The translations under genes were made by a program, and so were the position numbers. From assembly GCF_964212655.1 (NCBI RefSeq), contig NZ_OZ156465.1, positions 1,612,001 to 1,676,000 on the forward strand: 64,000 nt of DNA. The letters are read 5' to 3'. This stretch comes from Candidatus Thiodiazotropha sp. LNASS1 (GTDB taxonomy: Bacteria > Pseudomonadota > Gammaproteobacteria > Chromatiales > Chromatiaceae). How positions within the stretch are numbered: the stretch's first letter is position 1; every line of letters starts with the position of its first letter. Positions 38,691 to 46,792 of this stretch are shown piece by piece. The notes under the pieces were generated by a model. The model saw only the letters and a list, made by a program, of their open reading frames with translations, was not told the origin of the DNA and did no database searches.

Positions 38691-39740
38691 ATGTGTGAGA
38701 ATCCATATTATACCGCAGAACAACATGGTGATTTCGACCTCTTTGAACTGGAAGATTTTGTTCTTGAGCAAGGCGCCACGTTGCGCAATGCAAGCCTGGC
38801 CTACAAGACTTTTGGTCAACTCAATAAAGAAGCTGACAATGCAATCCTATTTCCGGTTATGTTTTCCGGCACCCATGCTGCTATGGCGACATATGTAGGT
38901 AGTGAATTGGCACTCAATCCCGAAAAATATTTTATTATAATACCCAACCAACTAGGAGGCGGCCTATCCACTTCACCGCATAACACACAAGGAGAATACG
39001 GTGGAGCATCCTTCCCAATGTTGAGTATTGGCGATGACGTACGCGCTCAGCACAAATTGCTAAACGAACACTTTGGCATTCGCACTCTGCAACTGGTGAC
39101 TGGTTGGTCAATGGGGGCGCAACAAACCTATGAATGGGCTGTTCGGTACCCGAATATGGTCACACGAGCTCTACCTATTGCTGGAACAGCCAAGACGACT
39201 CCTCACTGCGGCTTATATGTGGATGTTTTCTGTGAAGCGTTGAATTCTGACCCAGCCTGGAAAAATGGTGCTTATAAAAACGCCAATGACGTAAGTGAAG
39301 GTTTATGCCGAATGGCTAGAGTATTCGCCATGATGGGTGCCAGTCATGAGTTGTTTAATGAAAAAAGCTGGTCGAATTTTGGTTTTTCCTCAACAGAAGA
39401 CTTTCTAGCAGGATTTTGGGAGAACTGGTTCTTGCCAATGGACCCCAACAATCTGCTGTGTATGGCAAAAAAATGGCGTAGCGGCGATGTCAGCCAACAT
39501 ACAGGTGGAAATTTGGAATCTGCTTTGCACCGTATCAAGGCAAAAATGCTTGTTGTTGCTTTTAAACAGGACATGTTTATCACTGAAGCTGATTGTCGCC
39601 GTGAGCAGCAAATGATTGCTAATAGTGAATTTGTAAGCATTTCCTCACAATGGGGGCACTTTTCAATGTTAGGTATGTCGCGAGACGACTTCAAAATAAT
39701 CAATTCTTGCCTGGAACGGTTACTGGCCGCTCCGGTTTAG
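38691..39740 (+). CDS. MetX-like alpha/beta-hydrolase
   Basis: 349 residues from ATG 38691 (MCENPYYTAEQHGDFDLFEL), behind AGAGG. The alpha/beta-hydrolase fold of the homoserine O-acetyltransferase family is visible: LAYKTFGQLN, nucleophile elbow VTGWSMGAQQTYEWA (Ser about residue 137), acid in VVAFKQDMFIT and catalytic His in SSQWGHFSMLG. Lacks the extended lid and homoserine-specific sequence context of true MetX, so transferase, hydrolase or dehalogenase-like action on another acyl or thiol substrate is more likely. Next gene is the SBP56/methanethiol oxidase homologue, suggesting a link to sulfur or volatile-compound metabolism. Substrate unknown. Confidence 0.7.
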   Translation: MCENPYYTAEQHGDFDLFELEDFVLEQGATLRNASLAYKTFGQLNKEADNAILFPVMFSGTHAAMATYVGSELALNPEKYFIIIPNQLGGGLSTSPHNTQGEYGGASFPMLSIGDDVRAQHKLLNEHFGIRTLQLVTGWSMGAQQTYEWAVRYPNMVTRALPIAGTAKTTPHCGLYVDVFCEALNSDPAWKNGAYKNANDVSEGLCRMARVFAMMGASHELFNEKSWSNFGFSSTEDFLAGFWENWFLPMDPNNLLCMAKKWRSGDVSQHTGGNLESALHRIKAKMLVVAFKQDMFITEADCRREQQMIANSEFVSISSQWGHFSMLGMSRDDFKIINSCLERLLAAPV

Positions 39741-39748
39741 GTAGATAG

Positions 39749-39772
39749 GCCAGCCACATATTTGTGGCTGGC
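39749..39772 (+). terminator. Stem-loop between the MetX-like and SBP56 genes
   Basis: GCCAGCCACA (39749-39758) pairs perfectly with TGTGGCTGGC (39763-39772) around a 4-base loop. It lacks a U-run, so it may be a partial terminator or mRNA 3' stabiliser. It starts 8 bp after the stop. Confidence 0.6.
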
Positions 39773-39906
39773 ATTTAGATTGTCATGTTGATTTAAAACT
39801 GTTCTTTGAGAGCAGATACTTGAAAGGCTGGTGTTACACATCAAGATGTGTAGCTATGGCCTGACAAACCACCTAGTTCACTATATTTTATTCGGAGGCA
39901 CATAAC

Positions 39907-41286
39907 ATGGGTTCTGCAACCTTAATACCGGCCGGCAAGGTCTCTTTGGCGATTTTCCTCGCGACTGCTACCACATTGACTTCACTATTAAGCACAGCCG
40001 TGGCTGACGAAACCTGCCAGTCGCCCTACATGGCTAAGATTGTCGGCCAGGAAGATTTCGTTTATGTCTGGACACTTGGAGTCGAGGGTGTAGGTGATGG
40101 ACAGGATAAACTGGTTACAGTCGATGTCAATCCAAAATCCAACCATTATGGCACAATTGTCAATACGCTTTCTGTTGGCGGCAGGAATGAGGCGCACCAT
40201 TCCGGGTTTACTGACGACCGTCACTACTTGTGGGCTGGTGGCTTGGATACCAATAAGATTTTTATATTCGATGTTTACAGCGACCCAAGGAAACCACGTC
40301 TACACCATATCATCACTGACTTCGTCTCCAAGAGCGGCGGTGTTGTCGGACCTCATACCACTTATGCATTGCCTGGACGAATGATGGTAACCGGGCTTTC
40401 AAACAATAAAGATCACGGTGGCCGTACAGCACTGGTAGAGTACACTAACGACGGCCAATACATTTCGACACACTGGATGCCGACTGATGGAAATCTTCAT
40501 GGCGCAACAAAAAGTGGCAAATATGCTGATGGTTACGGTTATGATATTCGAGCCCTTCCTCGTCGTAATGTGATGGTTTCATCTTCGTTTACCGGCTGGT
40601 CCAATTATATGATGGACTTTGGTAAAATGTTACAGGATAAAGAGGCTATGAAGCGCTTTGGCAACACAGTCGTTGTATGGGATCTGCATACCCGTAAACC
40701 TAAGAAGGTATTGGATGTTCCAGGCGCTCCACTGGAAGTCCGCTGTGCATGGCAACCAAATAACAACTGGTGCCTGACCACGACTGCCCTGACATCGAAG
40801 ATATGGTTGATTTACGAGGATAAAGATGGCGAGTGGCACTCCAAAGCTGTTGCCGATATTGGCGATCCGTCCAAGGTACCCCTCCCGGTGGACATATCGA
40901 TTGCCTCAGATGACTCTGGCTTATGGGTCAATACATTTATGGATGGAAAAACACGCTTCTTCGATCTGAGCGATCCGCACAAACCTAAGCAGGTGTATGA
41001 GAAAGCGATAGCATCACAGGTTAATATGGCATCCTCAAGCTGGGACGGCAAGCGTATCTACTATACCAGTTCCCTATTGGCCAATTGGGATAAGAAAGGC
41101 AATGACGATGAGCAGTACTTCAAGGCCTATCATTGGGATGGAAACAAGCTTACCGAGCAGTTCAAGATAGATTTCTATAAGGAGAAGCTTGGACGTGCCC
41201 ATCAGATGCGTTTCGGTGCATATTCACTTTACGGTATGCAGAGGAACGACATGCTGAAAAGCGTTGACTTGGCGGCTACCAAGTAA
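39907..41286 (+). CDS. Selenium-binding protein 56 family, methanethiol oxidase homologue
   Basis: 459 residues. ATG 39907 follows GGAGG. An N-terminal signal sequence ending AVAD exports it. Family landmarks: VGGRNEAHHSGFTDDRHYLW, VGPHTTYALPGRMMV, GNLHGATKSG...YGYDIRALPRRNVMVSSSF and RAHQMRFGAYSLYG with conserved metal-site histidines. In bacteria (MtoX) this Cu-dependent periplasmic enzyme oxidises methanethiol to formaldehyde, sulfide and peroxide. It lacks the neighbouring SCO1/MauG maturation genes of the classical mto cluster, so methanethiol as substrate is inference. It sits at the left of the monooxygenase block. Confidence 0.85.
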   Translation: MGSATLIPAGKVSLAIFLATATTLTSLLSTAVADETCQSPYMAKIVGQEDFVYVWTLGVEGVGDGQDKLVTVDVNPKSNHYGTIVNTLSVGGRNEAHHSGFTDDRHYLWAGGLDTNKIFIFDVYSDPRKPRLHHIITDFVSKSGGVVGPHTTYALPGRMMVTGLSNNKDHGGRTALVEYTNDGQYISTHWMPTDGNLHGATKSGKYADGYGYDIRALPRRNVMVSSSFTGWSNYMMDFGKMLQDKEAMKRFGNTVVVWDLHTRKPKKVLDVPGAPLEVRCAWQPNNNWCLTTTALTSKIWLIYEDKDGEWHSKAVADIGDPSKVPLPVDISIASDDSGLWVNTFMDGKTRFFDLSDPHKPKQVYEKAIASQVNMASSSWDGKRIYYTSSLLANWDKKGNDDEQYFKAYHWDGNKLTEQFKIDFYKEKLGRAHQMRFGAYSLYGMQRNDMLKSVDLAATK

Positions 41287-41350
41287 ATCCGGCTTTACTT
41301 TATTGCAAAGTAATCGCCACTTGAGCTTTATCAATTTATCAAGCTGAGGA

Positions 41351-41382
41351 GGGAGGCCATTTCAACTGATGGCCTCCCTTCG
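41351..41382 (+). terminator. Terminator of the SBP56 gene
   Basis: GGGAGGCCAT (41351-41360) pairs with ATGGCCTCCC (41369-41378), an 8-base loop between, followed by TTCG. Strong stem, weak U-run, 64 bp after the stop. Confidence 0.7.
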
Positions 41383-41717
41383 ACGATACTGGTCACGAGC
41401 AGCCATCTTCGCTGGTGGCCATGATATTCATCTTACGGCGTTCACTGCAGCGCAAGAAGCAAGGATACCACACAGCCTCAGGCACCATCTGATATCCATG
41501 CAGTTCCACCAAGAGATGGTGCCGGTATCGACATATCGGATATATGGCACATATGTTCAATGCAACAGCGACAGTACGGTAGGAAAAGGTGTGGTTGATG
41601 TGGCACGTATCTAAGCCTGATACCGGTACGTTCTTACTACAGGATCCGGTTAAGCAGACAGTTGTCTAGTCTACAGATGTTGGCGGCTGCCTAGGAAATC
41701 GTGTACCGTACCAACAA
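41383..41717. other. Intergenic region with a perfect 10-bp inverted repeat
   Basis: No credible gene in 335 bp between convergent units. GGCACCATCT (41481-41490) pairs with AGATGGTGCC (41514-41523) across 23 bases. The loop holds GATATCCATG. Could be a structured RNA, operator or remnant of a mobile element. Nothing else is seen. Confidence 0.45.
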
Positions 41718-42119
41718 TCAGACCTCCCGCCATGAGAGTTTCTCTATTCGCAAAAGATCGCATATAAAGGCCAAGCAATCGTTGACTTCAATTTCCTTGC
41801 AAGTATAGATATCGAGAGTGAAAAAATGTCTTTCCCGCCAGGTATAGAAAGAGCATCCTGATTCAGCCCAGGCCTGGTAACCACCTATACCGTGATGCAA
41901 CTTACTGACTGAATCGGGTGAAAAGATCAGAGTATCGGCGATTGGAGTCATGGCAAGGCAATCGCTCAAACCGCTAAGCACTTCACGTACCGTCTCTTCA
42001 GAAACAGCCGGAAGACTGTAGATACCTTCGATGATAATGCGCTGTCGTCGAATATCAGGACAAATAGCCAATGTGTCACCATGCGAACGAACTTGCGGTT
42101 GAAAATTCTGATTTGGCAT
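41718..42119 (-). CDS. S-adenosylmethionine decarboxylase-like protein
   Basis: 133 residues from ATG 42119; a GTG at 42134 is also possible and neither has a clear ribosome site. The central part resembles SpeD: DTLIFSPDSVSKLHHGIGG, then ESGCSFYTWRERHFFTLDIY, TCKEI. In SpeD the equivalent ESHxSxHTWPE holds the Ser that becomes the pyruvoyl group, and YTC the proton donor. Here Ser and Cys are retained but the two His of the ESHxSxH segment are Gly and Tyr. Processing and decarboxylase activity are thus uncertain; it could have a new substrate. Lies next to the sigma-54 activator and SBP56 genes, with a repeat element in front. Confidence 0.55.
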   Translation of the reverse strand: MPNQNFQPQVRSHGDTLAICPDIRRQRIIIEGIYSLPAVSEETVREVLSGLSDCLAMTPIADTLIFSPDSVSKLHHGIGGYQAWAESGCSFYTWRERHFFTLDIYTCKEIEVNDCLAFICDLLRIEKLSWREV

Positions 42120-42162
42120 TGAAATTGTAAACACGGGCGTTATTCTTAATCACTGTTCATGC

Positions 42163-42295
42163 TAGGGCCTGTCAACACTAATCCTGTCGGCCCTGTTACC
42201 CCTGAAAAAACGCCAATCAATACACACCCCAAGGGCACTTCCTTCGGGGCGCACCCCAAGGGCTGGTGCTATTGGATCAGTGTTATCAGGCCCTA
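42163..42295. repeat. Short repeat element with terminal inverted repeats
   Basis: Left end TAGGGCCTGTCAACACTAAT (42163-42182) and right end, inverted, TAGGGCCTGATAACACTGAT (from 42295 leftwards) match the ends of the 52338-52606 element. The 133-bp interior has ACCCCAAGGGC and CGGGGCGCACCCCAAGGGC stem parts instead of the longer interior of the full copy, so it is a short or rearranged version. It lies upstream of both the SpeD-like gene and the end of the sigma-54 activator gene. Flanking TA on both sides fits a TA target duplication. Confidence 0.75.
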
Positions 42296-42413
42296 GGACT
42301 ACTCATGATTGTTTGGCGTAACAAATATACACGCTTCCTTCCCTGATCGACAATAATTCAGTCACAGTAGTCGCAAGTATATACATGTTTACATACCCTT
42401 GTAATGCGCTGTA

Positions 42414-44354
42414 TCAGCGTGGTGGACGGATATCAAAACGTTTCATTTTTCGGTAGACGGTGTTGCGGCTGATATGCAGTTTAGAGGCAACCCGGGTGAT
42501 GTTCCAATGAGCAGCCTCCAACTCCCGCAATATTGCATCACGCTCAGCGATATCCAATGAATTGGTTGGGCGGAATCGTTGCGTGGGCTCACCGCTGTAC
42601 GAGACATTGACGATCTCATCCGGCAGGTCTTCCACTCGAATGCTTGTGTTGTCGCATAGACCAATCAGGATACGAAGAATATTGCGCAACTGACGGATAT
42701 TGCCCGGCCAATAATAATCGTGAAGTGCTTGCAGCGCTTTATCCTCTATTATGATCCGCTCTCGATCGCCTATCTCCTGTTCTAAAAGATGTTTAATCAG
42801 GGCATCTCGGTCTTCGCGATCTCGCAACGGGGGCATCTTCAGGCTAATACCGTTGAGTCGATAATAGAGGTCTAACCGGAAACGGCCCTCGTCAACAAGC
42901 AACTGGAGATCCTTATGGGTCGCGCTGACCAGGCGAATGTCAACCTTTATCGGGACCTCGCCACCAAGTGGAATAACCTCTCTCTCCTCCAGAACTCTCA
43001 AAAGACGTGCCTGTAGGTGGAGAGGCATATCACCGATTTCATCAAGAAACAGCGTACCACCGTTTGCCTGCACAATCTTGCCTCGATACCCCTCTTTGTT
43101 TGCTCCTGTGAATGCGCCAGAGCGGTATCCGAAGAGTTCACTCTCAATCAGTGTTTCTGGCAATGAGGCGCAATTGACTGCAATCAGTGGCTTATCCGCC
43201 CGGCGGCTGGATTTATGTACAGCCTTGACAAATACATCCTTTCCGGTCCCCGTCTCTCCAAGTATGATAAAAGGGATATTCCGCTCAAGTAGTTTCTTGG
43301 CGCGTTCAATATTGCGACACATGCGAGTGTCACCGAACTCCAGGTCATCCAGTACCGGTTTCACCTCGTTACCTGAGGTTGACGTGGTAAATCTTTTACT
43401 TCGGCCATTCGGCCGGCGTTTGTCGGAACTGGGGGGTTGGAAACCGGCATAGAATCGGCGACCATGTATTATATCCTGCAGTGCAGTAGGGACTGTCGCC
43501 AAATCATGGGCATTGCTCAGAGCATTACTGATGTGGATGTCAAACAGCGCTTCAATCCGCTGACCAAGCAAACCCTTTATGTTGGCCATATCAAGTTGAA
43601 ACAAAGCGCTACGGTTTGCAGCTTTTATACACCCGTCACCATCGAATGCCAGTACCCCCTCACCTAGGGTGGTGATGAACTCGGGACGGCTATGGAAGCG
43701 GAGGATATAGTTATCGCGCATGCAACAAAACAAGAGGCGGTTTTCGATCAGCTGGGCCGACATATTGACCAGCACCATGGTATGTTGCTGAGCCTGGTGT
43801 GAATGACTGGAAGCGTCCAGCACCGCGATCAGTTCACCTGTTGGATCCAGTATGGGCGCTGCAGAGCAGCTCAGATGGGTATTTTGCGAAAAGAAGTGCT
43901 CATTCTTGTGGATAATCAGTGGTCGCTTTTCAATCAGGCACGTGCCCATGCCATTTGTTCCTTGTGTCTGCTCGGCCCAAACGGCACCCAATTGTAACCC
44001 TGTTTTGCCAGCGATGTTTGTAAACATCGGATCGCTCACATAGTTGACAACCACCCCTTCGCTGTCCGTCAGTAGGATTGAGTGGCCTGAACCGGCAACC
44101 TGCTGATACAGGTTGGTCATTTCTGAAAACGCAATCGCTGAAAGGTGACTGTATCTTTCCTGCCTCTGCTTCAAGTCTTTATGGTCGACAACAACTGTTT
44201 CCGGTCGATACTCAGGATCCAGAATGTGGTCATTGATACAGCGTTCCCAGGAGCGGATGATCTGTTCATTGACCACATTCTCGACGGTTCTGCGATCGCG
44301 AACGGCGGCTTTCACAAATCCATAATGCGGCAAATTGGCGTTGTCACTATTCAT
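42414..44354 (-). CDS. Sigma-54-dependent activator, AcoR/DhaR type (second copy)
   Basis: 646 residues. GAF-like sensor (about residues 60-210 with TQGTNGMGTCLIEKRP), PAS-like linker (about 225-320), AAA+ domain with Walker A GETGTGKD (about 366), GAFTGA loop (about 411), GGTLFLDEIGDMP and R-finger region, and a C-terminal Fis-type HTH (VASKLHISRNTVYRKMKR). Same architecture as the regulator at 8789, with moderate identity, so the two are paralogues. No receiver, hence ligand sensing. The sigma-54 promoter at 46698 in front of the acyl-CoA-dehydrogenase-like gene is a plausible target, as are FadL and neighbours. Confidence 0.88.
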   Translation of the reverse strand: MNSDNANLPHYGFVKAAVRDRRTVENVVNEQIIRSWERCINDHILDPEYRPETVVVDHKDLKQRQERYSHLSAIAFSEMTNLYQQVAGSGHSILLTDSEGVVVNYVSDPMFTNIAGKTGLQLGAVWAEQTQGTNGMGTCLIEKRPLIIHKNEHFFSQNTHLSCSAAPILDPTGELIAVLDASSHSHQAQQHTMVLVNMSAQLIENRLLFCCMRDNYILRFHSRPEFITTLGEGVLAFDGDGCIKAANRSALFQLDMANIKGLLGQRIEALFDIHISNALSNAHDLATVPTALQDIIHGRRFYAGFQPPSSDKRRPNGRSKRFTTSTSGNEVKPVLDDLEFGDTRMCRNIERAKKLLERNIPFIILGETGTGKDVFVKAVHKSSRRADKPLIAVNCASLPETLIESELFGYRSGAFTGANKEGYRGKIVQANGGTLFLDEIGDMPLHLQARLLRVLEEREVIPLGGEVPIKVDIRLVSATHKDLQLLVDEGRFRLDLYYRLNGISLKMPPLRDREDRDALIKHLLEQEIGDRERIIIEDKALQALHDYYWPGNIRQLRNILRILIGLCDNTSIRVEDLPDEIVNVSYSGEPTQRFRPTNSLDIAERDAILRELEAAHWNITRVASKLHISRNTVYRKMKRFDIRPPR

Positions 44355-44448
44355 CTAAATACCATTGACAGGTGATACCGGTCATACACTGAATACACCG
44401 ACAATCGCGTGGAATGACCATCCAAACCACCTGCATTAATGCATGCCA

Positions 44449-45705
44449 TTAGAAATTCCAGGTCAATGCAACCCCGGTGTGCCACGAATAGGTTTCAGCA
44501 TTGGTGTGACCACCGCCAGGGAGACTGCCCGTACCGTAATCACGATCCTCTTTGAACTGCCACCCGACATGCGCGTCCAGATCGATAGGAGGCGCTAAAA
44601 AACCCTTATAGCCGAATCCCAAGGTGAGTCTATGCTTATAGATCACTTCCGCCTGTGTGGCCTGGATATACTGGGTTACCTGTTGATTTAGAGGAATTGG
44701 GCCGACATTGCTAAAAACTTGTGAAATTCCCCCTATAGGTCCGGTCGTACCGGTATCAGTGGGATCGTCACCATAACCGTAACCGATTCGATATTTCCAG
44801 CTACCTCGAGTTAATTGGGCGCCCAGGGAGACGACTGTTTGATCATCGTAAACATCCTGCCAGAATTTTGCGTCATCCCAGAATTTGTGGATGACATCAA
44901 ATGCCAGCAAAAGATTTCCATGCATGAGACTGTTGTTCGCGATACCGAATCCTATATTAGAGGGTTGCTCAATATCCGGGCTTGCATAACTGTTGGCGCT
45001 GGTTTGTACCTGGTTGTCGAAGGTATGTTTGAGCTCTGTCTGATAGTAGGCTCCATACATCGTCGTGCCGGTATCGTATGTGGCTCCAAACGTACCTCTC
45101 AATCCAATATCATGAGTGGCAGCGGAGGTTGATGAAAGCCCAAGATCCAGTTCAGCGAAACTGATTGTTGCAGCGAACCCGAGTGAAATGCGATCAGTGA
45201 CCTCGTAGCCAAGGCCGGCATTTACACCAAGAATGATAAATTCCGCTCCTGCACCCAGGCTCCCCGGATTGCCCCTGAATTCTGCGCCGATTCCGGACAC
45301 TGCAGTCAAACCCAAACCCAGCGTTGCGGGAAAACCCAATCCTCGAAGGTCCTGGGTGATTGCCGTATTGGGTACGGCAAACACATCTGTACCTGAATTT
45401 TCGCTGAATGCAGTACCGGTAACACTGCCGTCATGGGTCAGATCAACTTCTGGCATGTAGAAAGTTGCACCGAAACTGAATTTTGTGCCTTTGAATTGTG
45501 TGAGTGTTGCGGGGTTGCCAAACACCGTTGAGCTTATATCCTGAGGGCGCGCCAGACTTGTGCCTGCCATACCTCCTGAAGCGGGAGACAAGGTATTGTG
45601 CAGATCGTATCCATGGGGTCCGGCAAAACAGTTTGCCGTGGAAATACAACCAATAGCCATTGTCAATACCGATATACCACGAGTCATGTGAATCACTTTA
45701 TACAT
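44449..45705 (-). CDS. FadL/TodX-family outer-membrane hydrophobic-compound channel
   Basis: 418 residues: signal peptide (to about NCFAGP), then the conserved N-terminal hatch region GYDLHNTLSPASGGMAGTSL with the family's NPA motif (VFGNPATLTQF). The rest is beta-barrel with a terminal aromatic (ALTWNF). Members such as FadL, TodX and XylN import fatty acids, alkanes and monoaromatics across the outer membrane. Its presence beside an XylM/AlkB-like oxygenase suggests a hydrocarbon-type substrate. The unknown gene at 45773 probably leads this transcription unit. Confidence 0.87.
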   Translation of the reverse strand: MYKVIHMTRGISVLTMAIGCISTANCFAGPHGYDLHNTLSPASGGMAGTSLARPQDISSTVFGNPATLTQFKGTKFSFGATFYMPEVDLTHDGSVTGTAFSENSGTDVFAVPNTAITQDLRGLGFPATLGLGLTAVSGIGAEFRGNPGSLGAGAEFIILGVNAGLGYEVTDRISLGFAATISFAELDLGLSSTSAATHDIGLRGTFGATYDTGTTMYGAYYQTELKHTFDNQVQTSANSYASPDIEQPSNIGFGIANNSLMHGNLLLAFDVIHKFWDDAKFWQDVYDDQTVVSLGAQLTRGSWKYRIGYGYGDDPTDTGTTGPIGGISQVFSNVGPIPLNQQVTQYIQATQAEVIYKHRLTLGFGYKGFLAPPIDLDAHVGWQFKEDRDYGTGSLPGGGHTNAETYSWHTGVALTWNF

Positions 45706-45772
45706 TTTTCTATCCCATAAGCTTGAGATGTTAATGGTTGGTTCAGGTCACATAGGCACTAGAGGCGAAGCT

Positions 45773-46264
45773 CTAACCATTGATCCCCGCAAAGCCATTA
45801 GCTTGTAGAACATGTGTTAATAGCTTTAATAAAGGACAACGAGATTGCTCAGAATCGATCAGCTTCCACAACCTGTCTCGATCAGCAGAACGGTTGGCGT
45901 CTGTTTCAATGATGATTTGATTTGAACGCATGGGCCCCGACTCGACAAGACTGAATAAATTGTTTACATCCAGATGCCTACGAGCAAAGAAATCATCCGG
46001 ACAAATACCCATTTTCAATTTATCGGTTGAGTTATCCAATTGCTGATAGACTGTAAACATTGATAATGGCAATCCCATTGGGGCAGTAGACTTCTGCCAC
46101 TCATGAATGGTTTGTTCGTAGCGTTCGGCGTTGTGAACATCTGTAGTCTGTGTATCGATAAGCCATTCTTCCCATAACGCCGCATTCATGCTGAATTCAA
46201 TATTGGGCATGGACATGCTGTTTCGAGCTGCTTTTATTGCACCACCACACGTCGTTCGGGACAT
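45773..46264 (-). CDS. Protein of unknown function upstream of the FadL-like gene
   Basis: 163 residues from ATG 46264, behind GGAGG at proper spacing. No signal peptide or membrane segment. Trp-containing helix WEEWLIDTQTTDVHNAERYE, then ICPDDFFARRHLDVNNLFSL and SGPMRSNQIIIETDANRSAD. Two cysteine-containing regions (CGG, RCPLLK). I recognise no domain. Its own ribosome site and the 67-bp distance to the FadL gene suggest an operon, so it may be a soluble partner of uptake or catabolism. Unique composition makes it a useful marker for finding similar clusters. Confidence 0.65.
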   Translation of the reverse strand: MSRTTCGGAIKAARNSMSMPNIEFSMNAALWEEWLIDTQTTDVHNAERYEQTIHEWQKSTAPMGLPLSMFTVYQQLDNSTDKLKMGICPDDFFARRHLDVNNLFSLVESGPMRSNQIIIETDANRSADRDRLWKLIDSEQSRCPLLKLLTHVLQANGFAGING

Positions 46265-46697
46265 TGTTCTTACCTCCAGCAATAAATGTACTAATGCGTA
46301 ATAGGTGTCATCCCTGAAACACTAGAGATGGCTTTTATATGCCACTCATTGGACAGCTACTCTAGTATTTCAAACAGCTTGGTGGTATACGCAGAACTAC
46401 GTGTGTCAAATTGCAGAGAGGCTATTATGATATGGTGAGGATAGTATCGAATTACCGGCACACGGGTATGACATGCAAAGTAAAACGGTCATTCTTTCGT
46501 TACGATCGAGGCTAAAATAATATTACTTATTGATTAACTGGTTAATATCCAGAAAACACTAGGATTAGACGGGGGTTGTGAAATGACACACTATTTCATC
46601 GATATACACTTCACTAGATACCAAGTTGGTTTTTGGGGTGCGCATGGCTTTAAATGTATACACTACCCTACAGTAACTAATTATTCAGGTTGACAGG
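46265..46697. other. Divergent control region upstream of the acyl-CoA-dehydrogenase-like gene
   Basis: AT-rich region without genes between the divergent 46264 and 46793 genes. It contains the ATTAAC-TG-GTTAAT palindrome (46533-46546). No exact sigma-54 site was found for the leftward unit; a TGGCATA...AGCC near 46340 has nine instead of ten bases between GG and GC. Confidence 0.5.
46533..46546. promoter_or_regulatory. Palindromic candidate operator
   Basis: ATTAAC-TG-GTTAAT, a perfect 6+6 inverted repeat with a 2-bp centre, about 150 bp upstream of the sigma-54 promoter. Its layout recalls the ATAAACCATGGTTTAT box bound by StyR/TodT-type response regulators, and a regulator of that type is encoded at 50012. 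It may instead be the activator site of the sigma-54 regulator. Confidence 0.4.
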
Positions 46698-46713
46698 TGG
46701 ACTAAAACTTGCA
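46698..46713 (+). promoter_or_regulatory. Sigma-54 promoter of the acyl-CoA-dehydrogenase-like/two-component unit
   Basis: TGGACTA-AAAC-TTGCA with exact GG-N10-GC spacing, 80 bp before the start codon at 46793. A second, poorer GG-N10-GC match lies about 70 bp further upstream (TTGGTTTTTGGGGTGC). Confidence 0.78.
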
Positions 46714-46792
46714 AATTATCAATCTAATAGGTCGTTTAAGTAATATTTATATAGTAAAATGACTAACCACCACTCACTAGGGCTGCTTACTC

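Noticed and set aside
39770-39785. TGGCATT-TAGA-TTGT as a sigma-54 promoter for the SBP56 gene
   Set aside because: The -12 element ends in GT instead of GC and the -24 box overlaps a stem-loop; too weak to list.
46336-46352. TGGCATATAAAAGCC on the reverse strand as a sigma-54 promoter for the 46264 gene
   Set aside because: Only nine bases lie between GG and GC.
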